Shown: positions 5,809 to 14,177 of the stretch, piece by piece | Position numbering within the stretch: position 1 is the stretch's first letter | Layout: every line of letters starts with the position of its first letter | Source: JALYUA01 sp038329555 | GTDB lineage: Bacteria; Acidobacteriota; Thermoanaerobaculia; UBA5066; Gp7-AA6 | DNA: 26,320 nt | Assembly: GCA_038329555.1 (NCBI GenBank) | Contig: JBBQNC010000020.1 | Span: forward strand, 1-26,320 | Reading direction: 5' to 3' | Notes under the pieces: generated by a model | Databases searched by the model: none | Seen by the model: only the letters and a program-made list of their open reading frames with translations | What the model was told of the DNA's origin: nothing | Position numbers and translations under genes: made by a program

Positions 5809-7648
5809 GCTCCTCCTTTTCCTCTTTCTCAGGCGCTCCGCGGCGGCGCTCGTCCTCGCCACAGCGGCTCTCGCGAACACCTCGACCGCTCGGGCCGACG
5901 ACGTTCCCGGCTCCGCGCCCCGCAAGCCTTCGCTCGTCGTCGTGATCTCCGTCGACCAGATGCGGGCAGATTACCTCGACCGCTTCCGTCCATGGTTCGG
6001 CCCCGACGGGTTGAACCGCCTGCTCGCGCGGGGGGCGGTCTACCCTGAGGCGCGCCACCGCCACTCCGTGACGTTCACGGGGCCGGGACACGCCGCGATC
6101 GGCACGGGCCTCGATCCGCGGCACTCCGGAATCGTCATGAACCGCTGGTACAACGTCGTGGCGAACGAGGGCGTTTACTGCACGGAGGACCGAAGCGTCG
6201 CGTGGGTCGGCGCGGGCGAAAGCCCGCCGAAGATTCCGATCCAGCCCGCTTCCCCCATGCTCATGAACGGCGCCTCGCTCGGCGACCGCCTGAAGGAAAA
6301 GTTCCCCGGCGCGCGGGTTGCGGGCGTGGCCCTGAAGGACCGCGCCGCCGTTCTGATGGCCGGACGCAAGGCGGACGCGGCGATCTGGTTCGAGGAACGG
6401 TTTGCCCGCTTCGTCACCTCGAGCTACTACCCTCCCCGGCCCTCGCTCCTCGCGTTCAACGAAAAGATGCCGGCGTTCTTCGCCGACCCGACGCATCGGG
6501 TGTGGGAGCTCTCGGGGCGCATCCCGCCCGCTGACCTCGAGCGGATCACGTTCGATCCTCCCGAGCTCTTCGGCGCGAAAGATCAGCCGGACGGTTTCGG
6601 GGCGACGTTCCCGCACGCGATGACGACGCCCTACGGGATCGTCCACTCTCCCTGGGGCGACACCCTCGCGCTCGAGCTCGCGCGCTCGGTGATCCGAGAC
6701 CTCCAAATGGGATCGGCACCCGCCCGCCCTGATCTCCTCTTCGTCGGGCTTTCGGCGACCGACTACTACGGCCACTGGTTCGGTCCGGACTCGAAGGAGA
6801 TCGCGGATGGCATCGTGCGGCTGGACGCGGAGCTGCAGACGTTCTTCCGCTGGCTCGACCGGGCGGTCGGCAGGGACCGCGTCTTGATCTTCCTGACCGC
6901 GGACCACGGCGTGCAGCCGATCCCGCAGGTGCGGCTCGCCCGCGAGAAGGCGGCCGGCGGGCCAGCGGCGGCATCCGCGAGCGATCCGGAGGCGCCCGCT
7001 GCCGGCCGCGTCGACCTCTCGAACGGGCGCGCGGGCGAGTTTCCGCTCGTCCGCCAGCTCTCCGCGGGCCGGCGGGATCTGGAGCATCACCTCTCGAGCC
7101 GATTCGGCTACGCGCTCGACCCGGAGCAGCCCGCGCTCCGGGAGGCGTCCGTGGTCTTCTTCGAGGAGCCGTGCCTCTACCTGAACCGCCCGGTGCTCGC
7201 GCGCCGCCAGCTCGACGCGGAAGCCGTGAAAGCCGCCGTGCGCGACTGGCTGCGAATGCGTCCGGGAATCACGGCCGCCCACACGAACACCGAGCTCTCC
7301 AATGGACTGCGGGCCGCCGAGCCGAACGGCCTCGCGATCGAGCGGTCGTTCCGAGGCGACCGGTCCGGGGACCTGCTCGTCGTGCTCAAGCCCGGCTGGG
7401 TGTGGTCGAACGGGAAGGACAAGGGGACCACGCACGGCCAGCCCTACGACGACGACGCGCGCGTCCCGCTCCTCGCCTGGGGACCCGGCGTGAGCCCCGG
7501 CGTCTACGGCGGCCGCGTTTCCCCGATCTCGATCGCGCGGACGGTTGGGGCGCTGTTCGGGTTCGACGTCGGAGAGCCGGATGCCGATGTGCTCGAGCCG
7601 GTCCTCGGGCGGGACGCCGGAGTCAAGCGTCCGATGGCGCCGCGTTGA
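5771..7648 (+). CDS. Exported PafA-like alkaline phosphatase superfamily enzyme (type I phosphodiesterase/nucleotide pyrophosphatase fold)
   Basis: The 625-residue protein is taken from the ATG at 5771, which gives a signal peptide with a charged start (MKATRSREKILR, then a hydrophobic run to about 41). The ATG at 5807 is an alternative, and neither has an ideal ribosome binding site. Metal and catalytic motifs of the superfamily are clear: VVVISVDQMR with D62; a T101-F-T-G-P-G-H segment that contains the nucleophilic Thr; GLSATDYYGHWFGP with metal-binding Asp and His; FLTADHG; and a late HGQPYDDDARVPL His. PafA-type enzymes are periplasmic two-zinc phosphomonoesterases, and others cleave diesters, so the exact substrate is open. 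The gene overlaps the hemerythrin-like gene at TTGA. Its 5' end overlaps the lipoprotein gene on the opposite strand. Confidence 0.88.
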   Translation: MKATRSREKILRMLLLFLFLRRSAAALVLATAALANTSTARADDVPGSAPRKPSLVVVISVDQMRADYLDRFRPWFGPDGLNRLLARGAVYPEARHRHSVTFTGPGHAAIGTGLDPRHSGIVMNRWYNVVANEGVYCTEDRSVAWVGAGESPPKIPIQPASPMLMNGASLGDRLKEKFPGARVAGVALKDRAAVLMAGRKADAAIWFEERFARFVTSSYYPPRPSLLAFNEKMPAFFADPTHRVWELSGRIPPADLERITFDPPELFGAKDQPDGFGATFPHAMTTPYGIVHSPWGDTLALELARSVIRDLQMGSAPARPDLLFVGLSATDYYGHWFGPDSKEIADGIVRLDAELQTFFRWLDRAVGRDRVLIFLTADHGVQPIPQVRLAREKAAGGPAAASASDPEAPAAGRVDLSNGRAGEFPLVRQLSAGRRDLEHHLSSRFGYALDPEQPALREASVVFFEEPCLYLNRPVLARRQLDAEAVKAAVRDWLRMRPGITAAHTNTELSNGLRAAEPNGLAIERSFRGDRSGDLLVVLKPGWVWSNGKDKGTTHGQPYDDDARVPLLAWGPGVSPGVYGGRVSPISIARTVGALFGFDVGEPDADVLEPVLGRDAGVKRPMAPR

Positions 7649-8070
7649 CGCGAGAGGCTCTCTCCCGCCTCGCCGCCGAGCACCGCCGGCTGGACGAGAT
7701 CTTCGGCAGATTCCTCGCGTCGGCCCACGCGGGGGTGCCCTCCGAGGCCCGCGCCGCGATCGAGGCGTTCGACGAGTCTCTGCGCGCCCACACGGCGGCG
7801 GAGGAATCTCTCTTTCCGACGCGGGCGAAAAAGCTCATCCCCGTGACGGGCGAGACGGACTCCGACCGCACGTTCCGGGAGCTGCGGCTCGAGCACGTGC
7901 AGCTGCGGGAGCTCTCCGCGATCATCCTGCGCGGGCTGTCCTCGAGCGACGACCTCCTGCCGGCCCGCGGCCTGGCCCCCGCGCTGGCCCGGAAGTGGGA
8001 CGCCCACACCGCTCGCGAAGAGGCGGAATGGAGCTCCCCCGGCCGGGCGGAGGACGGCGAAAGCCGATGA
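7645..8070 (+). CDS. Hemerythrin-like domain protein
   Basis: The 141-residue protein starts at a TTG whose last bases form the stop codon of the upstream gene (TTGA), suggesting translational coupling. The four-helix bundle pattern shows H13 (AAEHRRLDEI), H49-T-A-A-E53 (RAHTAAEESLFP), H84 (RLEHVQLREL) and H121-T-A-R-E125 (DAHTAREEAEW). These are the expected ligands of a di-iron, oxygen-binding site. Hemerythrin-like proteins act in oxygen, NO or iron handling; the exact job here is unknown. No signal peptide is seen, so it is probably cytosolic. It sits just upstream of a cytochrome b and molybdoenzyme pair, which would fit a redox role. Confidence 0.75.
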   Translation: MTREALSRLAAEHRRLDEIFGRFLASAHAGVPSEARAAIEAFDESLRAHTAAEESLFPTRAKKLIPVTGETDSDRTFRELRLEHVQLRELSAIILRGLSSSDDLLPARGLAPALARKWDAHTAREEAEWSSPGRAEDGESR

Positions 8071-8122
8071 GGGTTTTGAAACCTGGAACGGCCATCCGGA
8101 ATCTGAGCCACCATGGTCGACC

Positions 8123-8968
8123 ATGAGCTCTGAGGCCGGGGCGGCTCCCGCGCCCGAAGCGCGTCCGGCGCCCCGTCCGTCGCAGGCGCGGGGGCGGGGG
8201 CGGCTACGAATCGTCCCGAAGCATCACGCGCTCGTGCGGATCACGCACTGGCTGAACGTTCCCCTGCTCCTCGGGCTGATCCTCTCCGGGATCGCGATTT
8301 ACTGGGCCGCTCCCGTGTACCGTCACGCCCCGAACCCCGCCACGGGGATTACGGACTACCTCGCGGACCTGGGGATCTGGTTCGTGCGCCACGTTCCGGG
8401 CCTGAAGGGCTACCGGACTCCCTCGACGTGGTTCTACGACCACTTCAGCATCGGGACCTTTCAGCTCGCGACCGCGCTGCGCCTGCACTGGTTCTTCGTC
8501 TATCTCTTCATGGCGAACGGCGTGCTCTACGTCGTGGGTCTTCTGGCGGGAGGCGGTTACAAGGCGCTTCTGCCGCGGGGGTCCGACGTGCGCGGCGCGC
8601 TCGCCATGATGCGGTACTACGCGGGCGTCGTGCCCGCGAAGCTCTTCCGGCGGCGGTGGCCGCATCCGCCGGTCATGACGAAGTACAACGCCCTGCAGCG
8701 CGGCGCCTACTTCTCGATGCCGGTCCTGGGCGTGCTCGCGATCCTCTCCGGCTGGGCGATGCACAAGCCGACGCAGCTGCCCTGGCTGGAGCGACTCTTC
8801 GTCAACTACAACGGAGCGCGCATCGTCCACTTCTGGGTGATGGTCGTGTTCGCGGCGTTCGTCGTTCCGCACGTCGTCCTCGTCGTCGTGGACGGATGGG
8901 ACACGTTCCGCTCGATGATCACCGGCTGGTCGAAACGCACCGGAGAGGATGGTCATGGCGAAGCGTAA
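8123..8968 (+). CDS. Membrane cytochrome b561 / formate-dehydrogenase-gamma-like subunit
   Basis: The 281-residue protein starts at an ATG at 8123; its ribosome binding site is weak. After a Pro/Ala/Arg-rich cytosolic tail (1-33), four hydrophobic helices are visible (about 40-62, 118-142, 196-214, 234-256). Candidate heme ligands lie in helices 1, 2 and 4: H42 (RITHWLN), H122 (RLHWFFVY), H236 (IVHFWVM) and H250 (VVPHVVL). This is the pattern of di-heme cytochromes b that take electrons to or from quinone for a periplasmic partner. The partner is almost certainly the molybdoenzyme encoded next, whose start overlaps this stop by 14 bases. It is larger than the YedZ/MsrQ type. Confidence 0.85.
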   Translation: MSSEAGAAPAPEARPAPRPSQARGRGRLRIVPKHHALVRITHWLNVPLLLGLILSGIAIYWAAPVYRHAPNPATGITDYLADLGIWFVRHVPGLKGYRTPSTWFYDHFSIGTFQLATALRLHWFFVYLFMANGVLYVVGLLAGGGYKALLPRGSDVRGALAMMRYYAGVVPAKLFRRRWPHPPVMTKYNALQRGAYFSMPVLGVLAILSGWAMHKPTQLPWLERLFVNYNGARIVHFWVMVVFAAFVVPHVVLVVVDGWDTFRSMITGWSKRTGEDGHGEA

Positions 8969-9836
8969 GAGTCGGCCCCGTCCGTTCGCCGAGACGCCGC
9001 CGATGCCCGTCCCGATCGCGGAGTGGGATCTGGCGCGGCGCACCCGACGCGACTTCCTGCTCTTCGGCGCCGGCGCGGCCGCCGCCGTGGCGGGGTTCTG
9101 GTGGCTCCTGCCGGACGGCGCGAGGGAGACCTGGCTTCCGTCGGGGGCGCACCATGCGCTCGACACGATGAACGCCCGCCTCGGGCTGACGAACGACCGG
9201 CGCGAGAAGTTCCTCGACCGGTCCCTGACGTTCGACGACGACGTCGCGGAGGCGCTCTACAGCCCGACGCGAACCGTCCGGACTTATCGCCGCGGAGACA
9301 TCACCCCGCTCCGAAACAACTACAACGGGGCGACGCCGAAGTCCGACTACCTCCCCGGCTGGACGCTGACCGTCTCGGGCCTCGCTTCCGGGAAGACCGA
9401 GACGCTCTCGATCGGAGATCTCCTGGCGCGTTTTCCTCGCCGCGACCAGATCACGCGTCTCGTGTGCGTCGAGGGATGGAGCGCGGTCGCCTGGTGGGGA
9501 GGCCTGCGCTTTGCGGACTTCCCCGCGGCACTTCCGCCCGCGCCCGGCGCGAAGTGGGCCGGGATCGAATCCTCGGTCAACCTCGACGGGTCCCGCGGCT
9601 CCGATCCGTATTACGTGTCGATCGATCTCCCGACCGCGCGGCACCCGCAGACGCTGCTCGCGACGCACTGGGACGGCCGGCCGCTTTCGGTCGAGCACGG
9701 AGCGCCGCTGCGGCTCCTCGCCCCGATGAAGCTCGGACTGAAGAACATCAAGGCGATTACGGCGATCGAGTACGGCGCCGACGAGCCGGAGGACTACTGG
9801 GCGAAGCGCGGCTACTCGAAGTACGACGGCCTCTGA
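8955..9836 (+). CDS. Tat-exported molybdopterin-dependent oxidoreductase, sulfite oxidase / MsrP (YedY) fold
   Basis: The 293-residue protein is taken from the ATG at 8955, because GGAGAGG lies six bases upstream; the ATG at 8949 would touch that site. A twin-arginine signal R31-R-D-F-L-L is followed by GAGAAAAVAGF, so it is exported folded to the periplasm and may stay membrane-anchored. The Moco-binding Cys is C171 in RLVCVEGWSAVAWWGG, the hallmark of the Oxidored_molyb family. The GTP-like C-terminal segment KLGLKNIKAI and EDYWAKRGYS closes the domain. There is no dimerisation domain, as in MsrP. The natural substrate may be an oxidised sulfur compound, for example methionine sulfoxide, but this is inference. 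Electrons would come through the cytochrome b gene just before it. Confidence 0.9.
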   Translation: MAKRKSRPRPFAETPPMPVPIAEWDLARRTRRDFLLFGAGAAAAVAGFWWLLPDGARETWLPSGAHHALDTMNARLGLTNDRREKFLDRSLTFDDDVAEALYSPTRTVRTYRRGDITPLRNNYNGATPKSDYLPGWTLTVSGLASGKTETLSIGDLLARFPRRDQITRLVCVEGWSAVAWWGGLRFADFPAALPPAPGAKWAGIESSVNLDGSRGSDPYYVSIDLPTARHPQTLLATHWDGRPLSVEHGAPLRLLAPMKLGLKNIKAITAIEYGADEPEDYWAKRGYSKYDGL

Positions 9837-9852
9837 CGCGTCGCGCTGGCCT

Positions 9853-10266
9853 TTACCCTTTCAGCCCTTCAGCCTGCGCCGCCAGCGCCCGGACCTCCAC
9901 CGTCCGGTCTCGCGGCCCGTCGAGCTCGATCAGGAAGATTCCCTGCCACCGGCCGAGCTTCGGCCGGCCGCCCTCCAGGGGGACGAGCCGCGAAGTCCCG
10001 ATCGCTTCGGAGAGGAGATGCGCCGGCGAGTTGCCCTCGTCGTGGTCGAACTCGACGTCAGGCACCCATGCGGCAAACGCCCGTTCGAGGTCTGTCGACA
10101 CGTCGGGATCGTAGTTCTCTCCGATCGTGATGGCCGCGGTCGTGTGAGGCACCGAAACAAGAAGCGCACCGGCCTCGACTCCCAGCGCCTTCGCCGCTTC
10201 GACGACGGCGTCCGTGATGTCGTGCCGCTCGATCTTCTTCTTCGTCCGAACGCGGAACTCCGCCAT
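9853..10266 (-). CDS. yjbQ: YjbQ / UPF0047 family protein (secondary thiamine-phosphate synthase activity)
   Basis: The 137-residue protein starts at an ATG at 10266 behind a purine-rich AGAGGGCAGAA. It covers the whole family length. Conserved motifs are VPHTTAAITIGENYDPDV, then FDHDEGNSPAHLLSEAIG, then LGRWQGIFLIELDGPRDRTV, with the family His residues in HTTAA, DHDEGN and PAHL. E. coli YjbQ can replace thiamine-phosphate synthase in a mutant background; its normal role is unclear. It is the last gene of a minus-strand group after the lytic transglycosylase (46-base gap) and ends 16 bases from the convergent molybdoenzyme gene. Confidence 0.93.
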   Translation of the reverse strand: MAEFRVRTKKKIERHDITDAVVEAAKALGVEAGALLVSVPHTTAAITIGENYDPDVSTDLERAFAAWVPDVEFDHDEGNSPAHLLSEAIGTSRLVPLEGGRPKLGRWQGIFLIELDGPRDRTVEVRALAAQAEGLKG

Positions 10267-10312
10267 TTCTGCCCTCTGCCCCTGCCTCGGCCTCTGCGCT
10301 CTCGACCCGTCC

Positions 10313-12472
10313 CTACGGGTACAACTCCCGATACGACTCGGCGAAGAGCATCACCCGCCGCACGTAGTCCCGCGTCTCGTACGCCGGGTGGGACTCGAAC
10401 ACCTCGTCGTCCGGCAGCCCCGGATTCTCACGCAGGACCCGCGCCATCCGGCTGGGACCCCCGTTGTACGCGGCGAGCGCCCAGAGCGGGTTGTCGGAGA
10501 AACGGTCGTAGAGGCTGCGGAGATAGGCGGCGCCCAGTCTCGTGTTTGTGGAGGGATCATAGAGAAACGCCCGCCGATAGCGCACGCGCAGCACGGAGCG
10601 CGAAAGCTCCTTCGCGGTACCCGGCATGAGCTGCGTCAGCCCCAGGGCTCCCGCCCGGGAGCGGGCTGCGGGATCGAAGACGCTCTCCTGCCGGACGAGC
10701 CCGCGCAGCACGGCGGGATCGAGCCGGTACTGCTTCGCGTTCGCCGCGAGGAACGCGCCGACTTCGATCGGGTAGAAGAGGCGGCGCCAGCCGTCGGGCA
10801 CGCGGGCCTCGCCCGAGGTGCCGATCTCGGGAAACGCGCGCTTGACCGCGGCGGCGGCGGGAGAGAACCGGCCGAGCGCGAACTCCGCCTCGGCGAGCCG
10901 CAGGTCCCGACCGCGCGCCGGAGGAAGCACGCTCGCCTCCGCCGCCGCCTCTTCGAAGAAACGCAACCGGAGGAGCTCGTCGGCGCGGCGATAGGTGGCC
11001 GTCGCGGTCGACGGGTCCTGGACCCGGATCTCCTTGCGCGGCCGGAAGTCCGGAACGCGGCGGCGCGAGAAGAGCGCGTAGACGTCCGGCGGCTGCCCCG
11101 CCGCAAGCGACTCGAAGAGCGGCGTCGCATCCGCACGGCGCCCCTCCTGATCGAAGCACCGCGCTCTCCAGTAGAGAAGACGCCGCTCGCGGGGAATGTC
11201 GCGATACACGCTCGCCAGGGCCTCGAAGCGGCCGCGGGCCCCCGCGAAATCCCGGGACCGGAACCTCTCCCAGCCGAGCTTCCAGAGCGGCTCGAATCCC
11301 GCGATCGTTCCGGGAGCCGCCGCAACGAGAGCCCGCGCGTGGTCCATCCCGTCGTCGAACAGCCCCGCTTCGGCGTCGAGGCGGATCAGCCGCTCGCGCG
11401 CCGCGGCACGCACGAACGGGGGCGCCGGTGGAAGCGTCAGCGCGAGATAGGGACGCATGGCGGCAGGCAGCAGCGGGTCCGACGAATCGAACCCATCGGG
11501 GCGCCGACGGCGGAGCGCCTCGAGCGCCCGGTCGGCGTGGAACAGACGCGCCTCGAAGGCCGCTGTGGAGCCGTCTTCCGGTATCCACGCCGCGGCGGCG
11601 TCGGCCCCCTTCGCGTCACCCGCTCGGGAGAGCGCCCGCGCGAGAGCCAGGAGATTGGCCGCGCGATCGGCCTCGGGCCAGGCCGCCGGGGGATCCTGGC
11701 GGAGAAGGCGGATTCCCCGAGACGGGTTCGGGCCGGCGGCGAGGTGGCGGCCGAGGACGCCGCGATCGGCGGCCGAGAGGCGGGAAATTTCCTGCCGCAA
11801 GAGGGCGCGCGCGTAGGCCGGCACGGCGGGCGGTTCCAGGCCGAGCATCGCGAGATCGCGCGCACCGGCCGCGGCCCCGGACCGATTTCCCGCGGCGAGA
11901 CCGACGCGGACGCGATCCGTGGCGATGCCCGCAGCGTCCGACGGCGGCGCGATCTTCGCCACCTGCGCGAGCAGAGGAACCGCCTGCGCCGCGGCACCGC
12001 GGCGGGCGAGCGCGTCGGCGAGCGAGCGGCCCGCGGCGGCACGCATCGCGAAGACGTCGTCGGTCTCCCACGCGGTGCGCCAGGCGGCGATCGAGTCGGG
12101 CGCGCGTCCGGCGAGAGCGAGGGCGCGGGCGAACAGCATCTGCCGATAAGGCTCGAGCCCGATGGCCGAAGCGGGGGCGGAGTCGAGCTCGCGGAGCGCC
12201 TCGCGGAAGTCTCCCCGCTTCAGGTCGTCGGCCGCGAGCAGCATGCCGATCCGCGCCGTCCACGCGGGAATCACGACCGACCGGCGCCGCAGCTCGCGCA
12301 GAACGGTGAGGCCCCCGTCCCGGTCGTTCGTTTCGAGAGCGTCCGCCGCCCGCGCGAACTCCGCGTCGATATCGGAAGAGACCGGCCTCGCCGCGAGGTC
12401 GGCGCGCGCCGCCGCCGCCCGAAGCAGAAGGAGAAAGAGGAGAAGGACGCGAAAGCGCGCGGAGCGCTGCAC
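10313..12472 (-). CDS. Soluble lytic murein transglycosylase (SLT domain)
   Basis: I take the start as the GTG at 12472, giving 719 residues with a signal peptide (MQRSARFRVLLLFLLLL, then AAAARAD). An in-frame ATG at 12559 would add 29 unlikely residues and overlap the upstream gene. The long N-terminal part (about 30-560) is an alpha-helical, TPR-like superhelix as in Slt70. The C-terminal catalytic domain shows the Glu of LVRQESVFDP (E596 in this numbering), then AGALGLTQLMPGTAKEL, LGAAYLRSLYDRF and LAAYNGGPSRMARVL. It cleaves peptidoglycan glycan strands in the periplasm, producing anhydromuropeptides. The gene begins soon after the GAF protein on the same strand. Confidence 0.92.
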   Translation of the reverse strand: MQRSARFRVLLLFLLLLRAAAARADLAARPVSSDIDAEFARAADALETNDRDGGLTVLRELRRRSVVIPAWTARIGMLLAADDLKRGDFREALRELDSAPASAIGLEPYRQMLFARALALAGRAPDSIAAWRTAWETDDVFAMRAAAGRSLADALARRGAAAQAVPLLAQVAKIAPPSDAAGIATDRVRVGLAAGNRSGAAAGARDLAMLGLEPPAVPAYARALLRQEISRLSAADRGVLGRHLAAGPNPSRGIRLLRQDPPAAWPEADRAANLLALARALSRAGDAKGADAAAAWIPEDGSTAAFEARLFHADRALEALRRRRPDGFDSSDPLLPAAMRPYLALTLPPAPPFVRAAARERLIRLDAEAGLFDDGMDHARALVAAAPGTIAGFEPLWKLGWERFRSRDFAGARGRFEALASVYRDIPRERRLLYWRARCFDQEGRRADATPLFESLAAGQPPDVYALFSRRRVPDFRPRKEIRVQDPSTATATYRRADELLRLRFFEEAAAEASVLPPARGRDLRLAEAEFALGRFSPAAAAVKRAFPEIGTSGEARVPDGWRRLFYPIEVGAFLAANAKQYRLDPAVLRGLVRQESVFDPAARSRAGALGLTQLMPGTAKELSRSVLRVRYRRAFLYDPSTNTRLGAAYLRSLYDRFSDNPLWALAAYNGGPSRMARVLRENPGLPDDEVFESHPAYETRDYVRRVMLFAESYRELYP

Positions 12473-12524
12473 GGGAAGAGGGGAAGGAGGGACGCCGGAA
12501 GAGAGAGCCGTGGCCTGGGTCAGA

Positions 12525-14084
12525 TCAGATCCCGAGGGCCTCCGCGCGGCCGTCGGCAAGGATGCGAACGAGCTCCTCGTAGAAGAAGTTCGAGCTCGAT
12601 CGGACGTCCTCCGGGATTCTCTCGTCGTACATCTGCCGGCTGCGGTCGATGTCTTCCTTCAGCCGCTCGTACAGGTTGCCCTGGAGCCGGCCCTCCTGGA
12701 CGGACTTCTCGTTGTAGAGCTTGATCTCCGAGACGAGGAGCTTCGCAAACCGCCGCGCCTCGTCGCGGCGCTCGTCGCCCTCGGCCTGGGCGAGCGGGCC
12801 GGCGAGCCGGCGGCCTCCCACTCCCGCGGACGGGCGCGGTGGTGCGACTTCGACCGGCCGAACAACCTCCGGAGGCGGAGCCGGCGGCGGCGCGGGAGGG
12901 GGCGGCGGCTCCGCGGCCGGCGCCCCGTATCGCGGAGGCGGAGCGGCCTCGGGTTCCCCGTAGTCGAGCGAAGGTTCGGGCTCGGGTGCGGACTCGGGCG
13001 CTTCGCGCGCCGGCCAGCGTTCCGGTTCCGGCGGGGCGGCCTGCTCGTCCGGCCGCGAGAAATCGGGCTCGGAGGACATCGGCGGCGGGGCGGGCGGAGG
13101 CGTCGCCCCGCGAGCCGCCTGCGACGCTTCGAAGGAGAGGATCTGCGTGCCGTACGACTCGCGCGCCGAGGAGCGCGGCCGGTCCATCTCGAGCGAGGCG
13201 GGTTCTTCCGCCTCTTTCTCGTCTCTCTCGTCTCTCACGTCTCTCACGTCTCTCTCGTCTCGCGACGCCGCCTCTTCCCGCGACGCCGCCTGCGGCTCGA
13301 GCTCTTCGGTCCGCTCGGACGGGGCGGCGGAAGAGAAGAACTCGAGCGAGCGGAGCGCGGGCGCCGGCTTCAGCTTCCGCGCGGCGAGACGGTCGACGAA
13401 GAGACCGGCGAGGAACGTGAGGAAGGCGATCGATTCCGGATCGAAGCGCGTCGCGTTTTCGGCCGTCGTGTCCGCGTAGACGGCGCCGGAGACCTTCTCC
13501 TTGACGACCATCGGGACGAGGACCGCCGCAACGGCGTCCGAAGCGCCGAGCCGCTCGGAAACGTCGTTGCCTTCATTCAGACGAAACGCGGATCCCTCGA
13601 TGACTTTCGCGAGGGGGCCGCCGTCGAGAGGAAGGGTGACGCGGCGCGCGGCCTCGTCGTTGCCGCCGTGCTCGGAAAAGCCCGTGGCCTTCCACACGGC
13701 GAAGCCGCCCGGCTTCGCGATGAGCAGCGCCGCGCGCGAGGCGTGACGCCGGCAGAGATCGAGAAAGCGGTGGAGCGCCTCGACCTGGTTGCCCGCGTCG
13801 TCGAGACTGCGCGCGACTTCGATCGAGAGCAGGCCGGCGCCCGCGGGACGGTCGGGAAGATCGGAGGCCGGCTCGGAGCTCGCCTCCGGCTCGGGGGGGT
13901 TGACGAGCTCGGGCGGAACGAGCCCGCTGAAGTCCTGATCGAACCGCGAGAGGAAACCCTCCCACCGGCGATCGGACTCGAGTCGCAGCCGCTCGAACTC
14001 GTCGCGGATGCCGGCGAACCGCTCGACGAGCCGGCGCTCGATCTCAGATTCGAGCCGCCGCAGTCGGTCTTCGGGTTCGGCCAT
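12525..14084 (-). CDS. GAF-like domain protein with proline-rich linker and C-terminal helical module
   Basis: The 519-residue cytosolic protein starts at an ATG at 14084, only eight bases after a -10 box. Residues 1-45 are a charged coiled coil. Residues 84-235 look like a GAF domain (LLSIEVARSLDDAGNQVEAL, then LIAKPGGFAVWKATGFS, VPMVVKEKVSGAVYADTT and FDPESIAFLTFLAGLFVDRL). Residues 270-300 contain an acidic/basic repeat (RDERDVRDVRDERDEKE), and 320-430 are rich in Pro, Ala and Glu. The last 80 residues form a well-ordered helical module (EARRFAKLLVSEIKLYNEKS, then YERLKEDIDRSRQMYDERI, NFFYEELVRIL) whose composition suggests strong constraint. GAF domains sense small ligands; what this one senses is unknown. 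It heads a group with the transglycosylase and yjbQ. Confidence 0.72.
   Translation of the reverse strand: MAEPEDRLRRLESEIERRLVERFAGIRDEFERLRLESDRRWEGFLSRFDQDFSGLVPPELVNPPEPEASSEPASDLPDRPAGAGLLSIEVARSLDDAGNQVEALHRFLDLCRRHASRAALLIAKPGGFAVWKATGFSEHGGNDEAARRVTLPLDGGPLAKVIEGSAFRLNEGNDVSERLGASDAVAAVLVPMVVKEKVSGAVYADTTAENATRFDPESIAFLTFLAGLFVDRLAARKLKPAPALRSLEFFSSAAPSERTEELEPQAASREEAASRDERDVRDVRDERDEKEAEEPASLEMDRPRSSARESYGTQILSFEASQAARGATPPPAPPPMSSEPDFSRPDEQAAPPEPERWPAREAPESAPEPEPSLDYGEPEAAPPPRYGAPAAEPPPPPAPPPAPPPEVVRPVEVAPPRPSAGVGGRRLAGPLAQAEGDERRDEARRFAKLLVSEIKLYNEKSVQEGRLQGNLYERLKEDIDRSRQMYDERIPEDVRSSSNFFYEELVRILADGRAEALGI
13218..13262. repeat. Five tandem 9-bp repeats within the GAF gene
   Basis: Five copies of CTCGTCTCT or CACGTCTCT (last copy ending CTCG) lie in frame in the linker and encode the (D/V)RDERD-type repeat on the minus strand. 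A further direct repeat CGCGACGCCGCCT occurs at 13261-13273 and 13280-13292. Nine bases is three codons, so copy-number change would keep the frame. Confidence 0.9.
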
Positions 14085-14092
14085 CGGGTGGC

Positions 14093-14121
14093 ATTATCCG
14101 GGCGCGCCTGGGAATCGTCAA
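14093..14121 (-). promoter_or_regulatory. Sigma70-type promoter of the GAF gene, probably leaderless
   Basis: On the minus strand TTGACG (14121-14116), a 17-base spacer and GATAAT (14098-14093) form a strong promoter match. The ATG at 14084 begins eight bases after the -10 box, so transcription should start at or within two bases of the start codon. No ribosome binding site fits in between. Confidence 0.7.
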
Positions 14122-14177
14122 ACTGTTTCAATTCAGGCTTTTCCCCGCCTGCCGGAAACGACATGCCATGCCGCCAC

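Noticed and set aside
5336..7435. Long minus-strand frame opposite the PafA-like gene
   Set aside because: It is the mirror of a clear metallo-phosphatase with conserved motifs; no ribosome binding site or domain was seen.
10214..12724. Long plus-strand frame opposite the lytic transglycosylase
   Set aside because: Its product is low-complexity Arg/Gly/Glu sequence, whereas the minus strand has an SLT domain with all motifs.
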